From NCBI GenBank assembly GCA_905233685.1, contig CAJOEZ010000009.1, positions 186,001 to 250,000 on the forward strand: a stretch of 64,000 bases of DNA, written 5' to 3'. Source of the DNA: an uncultured Bacteroidales bacterium (GTDB lineage: Bacteria; Bacteroidota; Bacteroidia; Bacteroidales; F082). The position numbers were made by a program, and so were the translations under genes. How positions within the stretch are numbered: position 1 is the first letter of the stretch; the number at the start of each line of letters is the position of its first letter. Positions 27,346 through 36,326 of the stretch are shown in pieces. The notes beneath the pieces were generated by a model. That model ran no database searches. It was not told the origin of the DNA and saw only the letters and a program-made list of their open reading frames with translations.

Positions 27346-27353
27346 CAAAGATA
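27346..27353 (-). promoter_or_regulatory. -7 element (TATCTTTG on minus strand) for the small barrel gene
   Basis: The plus strand reads CAAAGATA, 30 nt upstream of the start. Confidence 0.6.
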
Positions 27354-27370
27354 ATGCTTTTTTCTTTACG

Positions 27371-27403
27371 GTGAAAAAAACCGCCCCGAAATTTCGAGAC
27401 GGT
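27371..27403 (-). terminator. Rho-independent terminator of the large T9SS repeat gene
   Basis: Arms 27391-27403 and 27378-27390 pair at 11 of 13 positions with almost no loop. Read on the minus strand they run into seven T residues. The gene's stop is at 27452. Confidence 0.7.
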
Positions 27404-27451
27404 TCTTTTGTAACCTGATGGGGAGCCATCAAAGGAAGTCCCTTGATGGAA

Positions 27452-30400
27452 TCATTTCAACACGATTTTCTGCGTCTTTATGTCGTTGCCGTCAATCAAA
27501 CGAAGCACATACACACCTGCCGTCATTCCGCTGGTAGAGACACATTGAATGTGTCCGCCACGCGAAACAATGACGCGCCCCGTCACGTCCACAATCTGCA
27601 ACGTGGCCTCCGAGCTGGCGTTGGGGACGATGATGTTCCCGTCGCTAACGAAGGCAAAAGCCGCTGAGTCTGTCGAAGCGCCACCTTCTTCGTTTGCGCT
27701 GAACACTAAGCGGAAGCGGGAGGCGTAGTCGGTGGTCTTGGCGGTGAAAGTGTAGGAGGTCGCTGAGCCTGTCGAAGCGCCGTCCCCAGCGTGTCCTTCG
27801 ACAAGCTCAGGAGCCGCCGGGACCAGCAAATCCACATCCGCGCCAGTCAGATTATCAATCAAGTGCAGATAGTTCATTTCCACACCCTCGGGATTCACCG
27901 AAATGGTGTAGGTGCCGTTCTCCGAAGCCTTGAAGTTCAAGGGCATTTCGCCCTGCATATCGCTGAAAGCAATGGCGTAGTCCTCGCCGCCTTGTGGGAT
28001 GTAGATGTTGGCGTTCTGCGTGCCGAAGTAGAACTTGCCCAACTCAACACCCTCGTTGAAGCTCACGATGGCGTTGTCCATCACGGCATTGCTGCGTGTG
28101 TTGGCCTGACTCAAGGCTATCTTCAAGCTGCCGTTGTTGGGACCAGCACTAAACTCGCCAGATGTATTGAAAGTGACGGTTTTGTTTTCGCTGACTTCCA
28201 CGATGACACCGTGGCAAGGCGCAATTTTTTGGTCATCATCGGCATCTTTCGCCACGATTGCTGAACCGTCGCTATTCAGCGTATAGTAAGGCCTGTTGAC
28301 ATAGGCTTCCACAGTGAACGGGTTGCCCACGAGGTTGAAACCTGCGGGAAGGTTTTCAAAGGTCTTGCTGTTGCTCGTGTTGAACGAGCCAGTGAAAGCT
28401 AAGGTCTTGGTCTCCTTGGTGGCATAGAGGTAGCCCAAGCCGTTGACGAGGTTGAAATGGTGGTGGTCGCCTTCCTGCTTCCAGTTCTCCCACATTGTGT
28501 TGCTCGGGTTGAGGCGGTAGAGGTCGTATTCAGAGGCACCGAAAATGTTCTCAACGGCGGATGAACTCGGATCAGTATCGTTAGCAAGCGGCGAGGCGAT
28601 AAACGCCCAGCGGTCGTTGCCGTTGCCATAGCCTTCTATTTCGCGGTAAATGGTTGTAAGAGTGACATCGGCAGTGATGACAACATTCTCGTTTGGCATA
28701 TTCAGCGTATAGCTGTTAAAGTCATTGAGCGTAAGCAGTGTTCCGTTGGCGTAATAGTTGACAGCATAACCGGGCTCAGTGTAGTCGAGTAAGAGACTCA
28801 CGGTTTCACCAGAACTGGCATAATGTACACCGTCATATTTGATACCTGGGTCGTAACCGATGACACCGATGGTGGTTTGGGACGAAGCTACGCCGTCGAT
28901 CTCTATGGAGATATACTCGTTTGTGCCAGTGATGCTGCGAGCCAGCTTGCCTTGTTTTTGAGACATCTCCGCAGCTTCTGTGTTGTAGTAACAGTTGTTG
29001 ATGGTGGATCCTGAACGGCAAATGGTATAGTTATTTTTGGCCGCGTTGACATTGATTTCTTCGGGATTGAAGAAGCAATTGCTGATAGTGATGCTGTTAT
29101 TAGAATTACTACTATATCCTATAATGCCACACCAATAAAAAGTCTCATCGCCCAGCATTTTACCATTGAACACGCAACCGGATATGGTTACGCTATTGTT
29201 TTCGCCACCAAGTTGCCCAAGAATACCGCCATGTGAGCCGTTATCATCAATTGTTGCGTTGATGATAGTGCTGTTGACGCAGTTGGTGATGGTATTTGAG
29301 CCAACGGCATGTGCCACCACGCCTCCTGCGAATTTGTTGGAGGAAGTGACAGTTCCTGCCACCTTAAGGTTTTGGATGGTGGCACTGTTGATATACCTGA
29401 AGGGAGCAATGTACTGCTCAGTGGCGTTGTTTTGATTGAAGGTGAGCGTTTGCCCATTGCCGTCGAAGGTGCCGCTAAACTTGTTGCTGCTGGTACCCAC
29501 CATTTCAGTAACACTGATATTCTCCATCAACTTGAAGAACTTGCCGCTGTAACTGGTGGCAGTCTCACCGTTGGTGCCGTTGACGCGGTTGGCAAACATG
29601 TTCCATTGCTCCACGTTGGATATCAAATATGCATGCTCTTCGTCGTCACCAGTATATTTTGTTGCCCAGTCGATAAGTAGGTCTGGTACAACGGTGACAT
29701 TGGCATCGGCAACTATGTTGAAACTGTCGCCTTCGATGCGTGTGCCGTTCACGGAGTAGATGTGCTCGTAGCCAGGGTTGGCTGGAGTGACGTAGGAGAG
29801 ATTGATGGTGATTCCATTCTTGTAGTAATTCACCGTATTGTAGTTAACTACAGGAGAGGCGTCAGAAGAGATGCCATCCGCAAGGGTAAGGGTGAATACC
29901 GCTTTGGCGCCCTCGACGTCCAAGCCGTTGCAGCCTACTCCCGTAGGATATGCCGTGCTGCCCACGGTGCAATTGTGGTAGTAATTTGATACCAGACCTT
30001 GACTACTGCCATTTTCACCTGCAATGGCACCTGTATGGTATACGTATGGGATGGTGATTCCAAGTACAAAATTGTTACTCATCGTACTTGTACTGCCTGA
30101 TTTACGACCTGCTATGCCGCCAAACCATGGGCATTCAGAAAAGTCACCGGTAGCATTAAGCGTTGCTGTCGTTACCCGGCAACCGGTAATGGTGCTGCTC
30201 CCATCACATTCTCCAACAATGCTTCCTACGCGATCGTTGCCTGTAATCTCGATATTGTTCACATAGAGATCCTTCACCTCGGCTTCCACAATATAGCCGA
30301 AAACGCCAAGGTAACCACCAGTGCTATTGATGCGGACGCCATTGATGGTCTTTTGATTGCCGTTAAAATGTCCGCTGAACGGATGGGTGCTGGTACCGAT

Positions 30401-32653
30401 GGCGATGTAGTTGTTTTGTTGTGTATTGTCGTATGTTAGGTCGTCCATCAGTTTGAAGTACTTGCCGCTGTAGCTCTCGCCTGCATTCACGCGAGTGGCG
30501 AGAAGATCGAGCTGCTCTTTATAATAAATCTTATACGGGTTTCCTTCGGTATCGCCTGCACCTTGCTCGGTGGCCCAGTCGGCGATCATGCTACCGATGG
30601 TGACCACGGCATTGGCGTTTTGCATATCGAAATCATGACCTGGGGCAAGATTGCTTCCTGTCAATGTCTGGCCATAGACAACGTATGCGTTTTGGCAACC
30701 AGGATTCGGGTTACTACCGTCCAATCCACCGCTCAAAGTGACGGTGACACCTTGTTTATAATAATTCACCTCGTTGTAGGTGTGGGTGGCGGTGGCAGTA
30801 GCGGTAACGCCATCAGGAACGCTGACGGTGAATACCGGTTCAGCACCTCCGACATCACCACCGTTGCAGCCCATTCCCGTAGGATATGCCGTGCCGTTCA
30901 TGATGTAATTGTGGTAGTAGTTTGATACGAGACTACCGCCATTTTCACCCGCAATAGCACCGAAATGGTAGATTTGAGGGATGTTGATTCCAAGCACAAA
31001 GTTGTTACTCATTGTACTTGTGCCCATATAATAACCTGCTATGCCGCCAAAATACGGGCAATCGGAGTAGCCTCCTCCGGTATTATTAAGCGTTGCTGTC
31101 GTCACCCTGCAATTGGTAATGGTGGAGCTGCCATCACATTCTCCAACAAGGCTGCCTACACGATCGTGGCCTGAAATCATAATATCGTTCACATAGAGAT
31201 CCTTCACCTCGGCATCCACAATATAGCCAAAAACACCTTGATAACCACCGGTGCTATTGATGCGGATGCCATTGACGGTTTTGCTGCCGCCATTGAAATG
31301 ACCACTGAATGGATGGCTGCTGGTACCGATGGCGATGTAGTTGTTTTGTTCTGTATTGTCGTATGTTAAGTCATCCATCAACTGGAAATACTCGCCGCTA
31401 TAGGTGCTTGTGCCGTTGTTCACTCGAGTGGCCAAAAGATTCATTTGGTCGTTGAAATAAATCTTGTAAGGATTGTCAGAACTGCTTCCTGCGGTGGGGT
31501 TATTAGGTGTGATGGCCCAGTCGGCATGGATTTCGCCGATGGTGATGGTGACATCCTCGGCGGGCATGTCGAAATTGTTTTTGACAGTGGTGCTGTTTTC
31601 TTGGAGAGCCACGCCATTGACGCAATAGGCTTTCTGCCAGCCCTCGGTCGGTGTGCCGTCCAAGCCGCCGCTCAATGTAATCGTTGTGCCGTGCTTCCAG
31701 TAGTTGGTTCCGCCATACACTAAAGTGGGTTCGGTAGTGATGGTAACATCATTGGGCTTTGTGATGGTGTGAATGCTCATTGCGCCGTCGCCAGTTGTAA
31801 TATCAGCACCGTTGACACCGATATTGACGGTGTTGGCGGTGCCATTCACTGTGCAAGCGTGGTAGTAGTTGTTGGTAAGGGTGCCGCCGTTGTTCAAACC
31901 GGCAATGGCGCCATAATGATCTGTAGCAGTGAGGTTGGCATTAAAAACCTTGTTGCCCGACAACGTGCCGTCGTTGTAGCCCGCGATGCCGCCAACATTT
32001 TCACTTCCATAAACGTAATTGCCCCTGCTGATTGTCGCTTCGCTGACGCAGTTCGTAATCGTGCCGTGGTTGTAGCCCACAATGCCGCCATGATTCTCAA
32101 GTGTATGACCCCAGGCATGAACAGCAACGGTTCCGGTGACGTGGCAGTTCGTGATGGTTGCGCCGCTATTGACATAACCCGCGATGGCACCTACCTGCGT
32201 TTGACCAGCAATACGGGCATTGCTAATGGTGAGGTTCTCGATATAGGCATTCGAGCCAAGATTAGTGAAGAGACCGTTTTGGTCATGGTAATTGTCGTTG
32301 GCAAAGATGCGGAGTCCGCTGATGGTGTGGCTATTGCCGTTGAAATGGCCGTTGAATCCGGCGATGGCGGTGAAGTTGTGCTCGGTACTTGAGGCATCAT
32401 CCCATGTGGTGCTGGGCGTGTAGGTGATGTTGTCTCCAAGTTTGAAACACGTGTCGCTGTAGGGATGAGTGCCGCCATTCGTGCGTATGGAGAGAAGGTT
32501 GAGGTCATCAACTGAAGAGATGATGTAAGGGCTTTGTGCCGTACCGCTACCGCTCCATTCAGTTGGAGTGTAAGGCATAAGGGTGTGGCCGGCAATGGCA
32601 TCTTTCCAATCGTCGTTGACTTTACCATAGATAATGAAGTTAGTATCGGTGGT
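27452..32653 (-). CDS. Large T9SS surface protein with GLUG-like repeats, portion after an in-frame stop
   Basis: The frame continues directly from 32654-33355 after one TAG. If translated separately the first ATG is at 32578, giving 1,708 residues without a signal peptide. It consists of repeated beta modules of GLUG/right-handed-helix type (GAIAGYVNSGATITNCHVTG and similar), two of which form a roughly 930-bp direct repeat. Several modules begin ADWATxxxGDxEGNPYKIY. The C-terminal part has a beta domain, a stretch with three short palindromic repeats (27664-27810) and a type A sorting domain ending KTQKIVLK. It is probably a large adhesin or surface filament whose export needs the upstream fragment, so the stop probably silences it unless read through. 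Confidence 0.75.
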   Translation of the reverse strand, partial: TTDTNFIIYGKVNDDWKDAIAGHTLMPYTPTEWSGSGTAQSPYIISSVDDLNLLSIRTNGGTHPYSDTCFKLGDNITYTPSTTWDDASSTEHNFTAIAGFNGHFNGNSHTISGLRIFANDNYHDQNGLFTNLGSNAYIENLTISNARIAGQTQVGAIAGYVNSGATITNCHVTGTVAVHAWGHTLENHGGIVGYNHGTITNCVSEATISRGNYVYGSENVGGIAGYNDGTLSGNKVFNANLTATDHYGAIAGLNNGGTLTNNYYHACTVNGTANTVNIGVNGADITTGDGAMSIHTITKPNDVTITTEPTLVYGGTNYWKHGTTITLSGGLDGTPTEGWQKAYCVNGVALQENSTTVKNNFDMPAEDVTITIGEIHADWAITPNNPTAGSSSDNPYKIYFNDQMNLLATRVNNGTSTYSGEYFQLMDDLTYDNTEQNNYIAIGTSSHPFSGHFNGGSKTVNGIRINSTGGYQGVFGYIVDAEVKDLYVNDIMISGHDRVGSLVGECDGSSTITNCRVTTATLNNTGGGYSDCPYFGGIAGYYMGTSTMSNNFVLGINIPQIYHFGAIAGENGGSLVSNYYHNYIMNGTAYPTGMGCNGGDVGGAEPVFTVSVPDGVTATATATHTYNEVNYYKQGVTVTLSGGLDGSNPNPGCQNAYVVYGQTLTGSNLAPGHDFDMQNANAVVTIGSMIADWATEQGAGDTEGNPYKIYYKEQLDLLATRVNAGESYSGKYFKLMDDLTYDNTQQNNYIAIGTSTHPFSGHFNGNQKTINGVRINSTGGYLGVFGYIVEAEVKDLYVNNIEITGNDRVGSIVGECDGSSTITGCRVTTATLNATGDFSECPWFGGIAGRKSGSTSTMSNNFVLGITIPYVYHTGAIAGENGSSQGLVSNYYHNCTVGSTAYPTGVGCNGLDVEGAKAVFTLTLADGISSDASPVVNYNTVNYYKNGITINLSYVTPANPGYEHIYSVNGTRIEGDSFNIVADANVTVVPDLLIDWATKYTGDDEEHAYLISNVEQWNMFANRVNGTNGETATSYSGKFFKLMENISVTEMVGTSSNKFSGTFDGNGQTLTFNQNNATEQYIAPFRYINSATIQNLKVAGTVTSSNKFAGGVVAHAVGSNTITNCVNSTIINATIDDNGSHGGILGQLGGENNSVTISGCVFNGKMLGDETFYWCGIIGYSSNSNNSITISNCFFNPEEINVNAAKNNYTICRSGSTINNCYYNTEAAEMSQKQGKLARSITGTNEYISIEIDGVASSQTTIGVIGYDPGIKYDGVHYASSGETVSLLLDYTEPGYAVNYYANGTLLTLNDFNSYTLNMPNENVVITADVTLTTIYREIEGYGNGNDRWAFIASPLANDTDPSSSAVENIFGASEYDLYRLNPSNTMWENWKQEGDHHHFNLVNGLGYLYATKETKTLAFTGSFNTSNSKTFENLPAGFNLVGNPFTVEAYVNRPYYTLNSDGSAIVAKDADDDQKIAPCHGVIVEVSENKTVTFNTSGEFSAGPNNGSLKIALSQANTRSNAVMDNAIVSFNEGVELGKFYFGTQNANIYIPQGGEDYAIAFSDMQGEMPLNFKASENGTYTISVNPEGVEMNYLHLIDNLTGADVDLLVPAAPELVEGHAGDGASTGSATSYTFTAKTTDYASRFRLVFSANEEGGASTDSAAFAFVSDGNIIVPNASSEATLQIVDVTGRVIVSRGGHIQCVSTSGMTAGVYVLRLIDGNDIKTQKIVLK
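27664..27810. repeat. Three copies of a CTGAGCNTGTCGAAG palindromic repeat inside the T9SS gene
   Basis: CTGAGTCTGTCGAAG at 27664-27678, CTGAGCCTGTCGAAG at 27763-27777 and its inverse CTTCGACAAGCTCAG at 27796-27810. The last two can form a 14-of-15-bp hairpin. They are translated in frame as low-complexity linker (PELVEGHAGDGASTGSAT) just before the sorting domain. Confidence 0.7.
29890..30545. repeat. Direct repeat copy A (about 930-bp period) in the T9SS repeat gene
   Basis: Closely matches 30826-31480; for example TGGTACCGATGGCGATGTAG occurs at 30391 and 31321. The encoded module runs from LMDDLTYDNT through GENG and AYPTG. Confidence 0.75.
30826..31480. repeat. Direct repeat copy B (about 930-bp period) in the T9SS repeat gene
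   Basis: Partner of copy A at an offset of 930-936 bp with small in-frame length differences. It could recombine to add or remove one module. Confidence 0.75.
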
Positions 32654-33355
32654 CTACATATATTGACCACTCTTAACTTTCATCATATTACCTGTGTAGC
32701 CGCTCTGATATTTTGTGGAGTAGATGCGGTCGCTACTATTGGTGTAACCGATGGTTAGTGTCGAAGTCATGCCGCTGCTCCAGATGCCGCCACCGTTGGC
32801 AGTGACATTGCCACCATTGATAGTGACGACGTTGCCACGCATACCCCAATCATTACCGTTAGCAGTGACAGTTCCGCGATTGATAACAAGTGTTTTGTTT
32901 GCGTATATGCCATTGCTGGAACCAGAAGCATTGATAACGCCGCCGTTGATGGTGAAATACTCGGTATAAATACCGGAGCCGGAAGTGGCGGTGGCTGTAA
33001 GTTGCCCTGTGCCGTTCGTCTGGCCGTATATGGTCAAGGTCGAGTTATCTGCAGAGCAATTGATGGCATTTTGATCTGTGGTGTTGACGGTCAGGCTTGC
33101 ACCATCGCATAGAATCAAGTTGATATTGGAGATATACGTCACTTGACTGTTGATTTCAACGTTGCCTTCTACATAATAAAAGATATCATAACCATGCATG
33201 CCCAACGTAGTGCTGGCACTTGTTATCAAATATGCAGAGGCAGTCTGCGGTTCGCCATAGGCATCAATGTAGTTGACGTTCGTTTGTTGTGCCCACGCCA
33301 TCTGCCCGAAGGCGAGAAGGGCGAGGAGGATTAAAAAAAGTTTGTTTTTCTTCAT
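32654..33355 (-). CDS. N-terminal fragment of the large T9SS repeat protein, ended by an in-frame TAG
   Basis: 233 residues. The signal peptide ends near AWAQ, then comes a beta-helix-like region with Asn/Gly/Thr-rich turns (TINGGNVTANGGGIWSSG). The TAG lies at 32654-32656 and the same frame continues with codons for TTDTNFIIYGKVNDDWKD into the downstream part, so one gene of about 1,967 sense codons has been split by a single stop. The complementary halves (signal here, sorting domain there) support this. A point mutation, an assembly error or genuine readthrough are possible. Other genes here end in TAG, so code reassignment is unlikely. Confidence 0.75.
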   Translation of the reverse strand: MKKNKLFLILLALLAFGQMAWAQQTNVNYIDAYGEPQTASAYLITSASTTLGMHGYDIFYYVEGNVEINSQVTYISNINLILCDGASLTVNTTDQNAINCSADNSTLTIYGQTNGTGQLTATATSGSGIYTEYFTINGGVINASGSSNGIYANKTLVINRGTVTANGNDWGMRGNVVTINGGNVTANGGGIWSSGMTSTLTIGYTNSSDRIYSTKYQSGYTGNMMKVKSGQYM

Positions 33356-33775
33356 CTGATTTGTTGTTTAATTGTTTATTGTGTTTGAGGCTATAGTTTG
33401 ATAATTGACTGATTTTTGTGCTGTTTCTTGAGAACTGGTTTTCAAATTGGCTAGTTTTTGTGATTTTTGCCCTTCTTTTTACAACGTGTTTATACAAAGA
33501 AGTTGAAAAACAGCATTCTATGTATTATTAGAATATCAGTCATTTATACTACTAAAGCCTTGTTTGATTTATTATATATTTTCGTGATTTTCAAAACGGC
33601 TGCAAAATTACAAAAAAAATCTTTACCTTATTTGAACAAAGACAAAGTTTTCGACTCAAAGGATAAAATTGTTTTGTTTGTTCAATTTTACTTTTAAGTA
33701 GATGAGCAAAATATAAGACAAAGCCGCTCCATCGGATAATGGAACGGCTTTGCTATTAATTATAATAGGTGTAGA
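33356..33775. other. AT-rich intergenic region without a supported gene
   Basis: 420 bp between two minus-strand genes. It contains a minus-strand TAATTTTG element (33603-33610, about 250 nt upstream of the T9SS gene) and the hairpin at 33720-33751. The short open frames across it look random. Confidence 0.6.
33720..33751 (-). terminator. Hairpin after the mmd operon
   Basis: AAAGCCGCTCCAT and ATGGAACGGCTTT pair at 12 of 13 positions around a 6-nt loop, 25 nt past the mmdB stop. The T tract is weak. Confidence 0.6.
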
Positions 33776-35518
33776 TTACATCATCAGGAACGACATCATC
33801 ACACCAGCTGCCACTGCCGATCCGATGACGCCCGAAACATTCGGGGCCATGGCGTGCATGAGCAGGTGGTTCGACGGGTCGTATTTCTGACCTTCCACTT
33901 CGACGACGCGGGCGCTATCGGGCACTGCCGAAACGCCAGCGGCACCAATCATCGGGTTGATCTTCTCCTTCAGGAAGAGGTTCATGAACTTGGCACCGAG
34001 TAAGCCGCCAGCGGTGGCCACGCAGAACGAAAGGGCACCGAGGACGAAGATCTCGATGGAACTCATGGTCAGGAACACGGAGGCTTGCGTCGAAGCACCC
34101 ACCGTGAGACCCAAAATCATGGTCACGATGTCAATCAACGGGTTGGATGCGGTGTTTTGCAAACGCTTCACCACGCCCGACTCCTTGATGATATTGCCGA
34201 AGAACAGCATACCCAACAGCGGGAGGGCCGTGGGGCTGATGAAGGTGGTCAGGATGAGGCCGACGACGGGGAACATGATCTTTTCGGTCTTGTTCACCAT
34301 ACGCGGGGCGCGCATCTTGATGAGGCGTTCTTCCTTGGTGGTCAGCAGGCGGATGATAGGCGGCTGGATCACGGGCACCAAAGCCATGTAGGAATAGGCT
34401 GCGATGGCGATGGGGCCGATGAGGTTGCGCGTGCCGTTCATGCCGTTGGCCAAACGCGACGAGAGGAAGATGGCGGTGGGACCGTCGGCACCACCGATGA
34501 TGCCGATGGCACCAGCCTCACGCAGGTTAAAGCCGAGATACAAGGCTCCGATGAAGGTGAGGAACACACCCAACTGGGCGGCGGCACCGAGAATCATCAG
34601 CTTGGGGTTGGCGATGAGCGACGAGAAGTCGGTCATGGCGCCGATGCCCAAGAAGATCAAAGGCGGATACACGCCCGAGGTCACACCGAAGTACAGGTAG
34701 TTCAACACGCTGCCCTTTTGGTAAAGACCCGTCTGGAGGTTCAGCTCGCCGCTTTGGAACACCTCGCCCAAGAAGGCTTTCACGTTCTCGATTTCGGTGG
34801 CTGCCAAGCCATATTCGGTCAACTTAAGGTGGTCGACCTCCTTGATGGCCTCGCTCAACACCATGTGTTTGTTGCCGTCGCCGTCAAAGATGGTGAGCAG
34901 CATGGCCTTGGCTGTTTCCATGTCAAAGCTGTAAGCCCCTGAGGCTATGGCGTTTTGCGCAAAGTCGATGGCTTCTTGGAGCGTGACGCCCGTGCCTTGG
35001 AAGAACGGGATGTTACCGCAGATGATACCAGTTCCGATCGGGATGAGCAGCATAGGCTCAAACTCGAAGCGGACGGCCAAGAAGATGAAGAGGATACCCA
35101 CCAGAATCATGATGAGGTTACCGATCTTGCAGTTGCGGAAGCCCGTGAGCAGCCAGAAGTTGCTCAAGCCTTCCTTCAGGCGTTCGTTGGTTGTCATTTC
35201 CTTCACTTCGGCCTTGGCCACGTTGGCTTTCTTGACGTTCTTGCCTTCCAAAGCCGTGACGCGTTGGTCGAGGTTCTCGATTTGCTGTCCAAGTTCAGCC
35301 GTCTTTGCCGATTCGGCCACGACGGCATCAGCGATTTCGGCCAACTGGGCGTTGCTTTGCTCAGCGGTCATCTCGCTCACCTGCTCGGTCTTCGCGAGGT
35401 CGGCGACCTTGGTGGCGAACATCGGGTTGTTGACAACCAGCATGTTCAGCAGCATCAAGAGCACCAACGAGCCGATGATGACCGCAGGTTTTCTGTAGAT
35501 ACTTTTCTTGCTTAGCAT
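33776..35518 (-). CDS. mmdB: Na+-translocating decarboxylase beta subunit (methylmalonyl-CoA/oxaloacetate type)
   Basis: 580 residues. An N-terminal helix plus coiled-coil extension (about 1-130; AELGQQIENLDQRVTALEGK) precedes the conserved polytopic OadB/MmdB domain. The Na+-pathway motif GIIGGADGPTAIFLSSRLAN is present (about residue 375). The subunit decarboxylates carboxybiotin on the carrier and exports Na+, coupling methylmalonyl-CoA to propionyl-CoA conversion to a sodium gradient. It is last in the operon, 4 nt after the carrier gene. The extension is longer than in classical MmdB. With the neighbouring carrier gene broken, the complex may not work unless another carrier exists. Confidence 0.9.
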   Translation of the reverse strand: MLSKKSIYRKPAVIIGSLVLLMLLNMLVVNNPMFATKVADLAKTEQVSEMTAEQSNAQLAEIADAVVAESAKTAELGQQIENLDQRVTALEGKNVKKANVAKAEVKEMTTNERLKEGLSNFWLLTGFRNCKIGNLIMILVGILFIFLAVRFEFEPMLLIPIGTGIICGNIPFFQGTGVTLQEAIDFAQNAIASGAYSFDMETAKAMLLTIFDGDGNKHMVLSEAIKEVDHLKLTEYGLAATEIENVKAFLGEVFQSGELNLQTGLYQKGSVLNYLYFGVTSGVYPPLIFLGIGAMTDFSSLIANPKLMILGAAAQLGVFLTFIGALYLGFNLREAGAIGIIGGADGPTAIFLSSRLANGMNGTRNLIGPIAIAAYSYMALVPVIQPPIIRLLTTKEERLIKMRAPRMVNKTEKIMFPVVGLILTTFISPTALPLLGMLFFGNIIKESGVVKRLQNTASNPLIDIVTMILGLTVGASTQASVFLTMSSIEIFVLGALSFCVATAGGLLGAKFMNLFLKEKINPMIGAAGVSAVPDSARVVEVEGQKYDPSNHLLMHAMAPNVSGVIGSAVAAGVMMSFLMM

Positions 35519-35522
35519 GACC

Positions 35523-35910
35523 TTATCCGATTACGATTAAAGTATCACCTTGGAGCACATTGTCGCCCTGGCGGCAGTTGATGGCGGTGATGGTACCGTC
35601 AGCCTCGGCCAGCAGGTTGTTTTCCATCTTCATGGCTTCGTACATGAGCAGCGGTTCCGGGAAGCGGAGCGGCCATCTTGTAGCCTGCGCCACCGGCGGC
35701 GGCAGGTTTCGGAGCGGCACTCTGGGTCGGAGCGCTTGCGGCGGGCTTGGCAGCCGGACGGGCCACGGGAGCCACCACAGGAGCGGCTTGCTCTTCCATT
35801 TCCACTTGATATTCGGTGCCATTCACATTGACGGTGGCGATGTTGCCCTCAATGTTCTGGACTTCTACTTCGTATGGTTTCCCACTAATGGTGAATTTGA
35901 ATTTTTTCAT
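35523..35910 (-). pseudogene. mmdC: Biotin carrier subunit (mmdC-like), internal deletion and frameshift
   Basis: From the ATG at 35910 the frame encodes MKKFKFTISGKPYEVEVQ, an Ala/Pro-rich linker, then GYKMAAPLPGT and goes out of register. The next frame resumes with PLLMYEAMKMENNLLAEADG, including the biotinylated Lys of the AMKM motif, and ends correctly at 35523. Related carriers have about 17-18 residues (of the VKVGDTVKKGQ kind) between PLPG and the strand leading to EAMKM. Here a single nucleotide remains, so about 50 bp are missing near 35650. Both the biotinyl fold and the frame are broken. Flanking subunits look intact. It could be a real pseudogene or an assembly or sequencing error. 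Confidence 0.75.
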
Positions 35911-35921
35911 TGCTTGAATAA

Positions 35922-36311
35922 TTAATGATTCCAGTGTCTAACTCCGTAATTTTTGTCGTTCCACGAGGTCTGCCGACGCTCAATGGTGATGACGTTGCTC
36001 TCCTCGTCGTGGAGGTTGGTCGTAAGGTACAGGGCCATACCGATGGCGGCTTGCACCTCAGCGGGGATTTCGCCTTCAGCCAGCTTGGTGACAGGCTTCA
36101 CCGTGGCAGGTTTCACCTCCTTCACCTCATTCTTCTGGGCGTCTTTCTTCTTGAAATAGGAGGCCACGCCGCTAAAGATCATCGAAAGGATGGCGAGGGC
36201 GAGGATGACGATGAGGAATCCCGCGATGGTGACAATCCAGCCTTTGGTGTAGACCCAAGGCTCGTGTGCCAGAAGGACTTGCATGATTTGCATTTGTAAC
36301 AGGTTCATCAC
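35922..36311 (-). CDS. Na+-translocating decarboxylase gamma subunit (OadG-like)
   Basis: 129 residues. One N-terminal membrane helix (WIVTIAGFLIVILALAILSM, about 25-45) is followed by a charged Lys/Pro linker and a short conserved tail (SWNDKNYGVRHWNH). OadG/MmdD proteins hold the decarboxylase together at the membrane and bind metal through the tail. The stretch EGEIPAEVQAAIGMALYL is common in Bacteroidetes versions. It starts 15 nt after the mmdA stop and ends 11 nt before the carrier gene, as expected in an mmd operon. Confidence 0.85.
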   Translation of the reverse strand: MMNLLQMQIMQVLLAHEPWVYTKGWIVTIAGFLIVILALAILSMIFSGVASYFKKKDAQKNEVKEVKPATVKPVTKLAEGEIPAEVQAAIGMALYLTTNLHDEESNVITIERRQTSWNDKNYGVRHWNH

Positions 36312-36326
36312 TTCAAAGATTTACGG

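Noticed and set aside
32654-32656. TAG reassigned to an amino acid
   Set aside because: Other genes in the window end in TAG at sensible positions, and only this gene has an internal one.
33467-33697. 76-codon plus-strand frame in the AT-rich gap
   Set aside because: No start signal, low complexity, and A+T-rich sequence gives such frames by chance.
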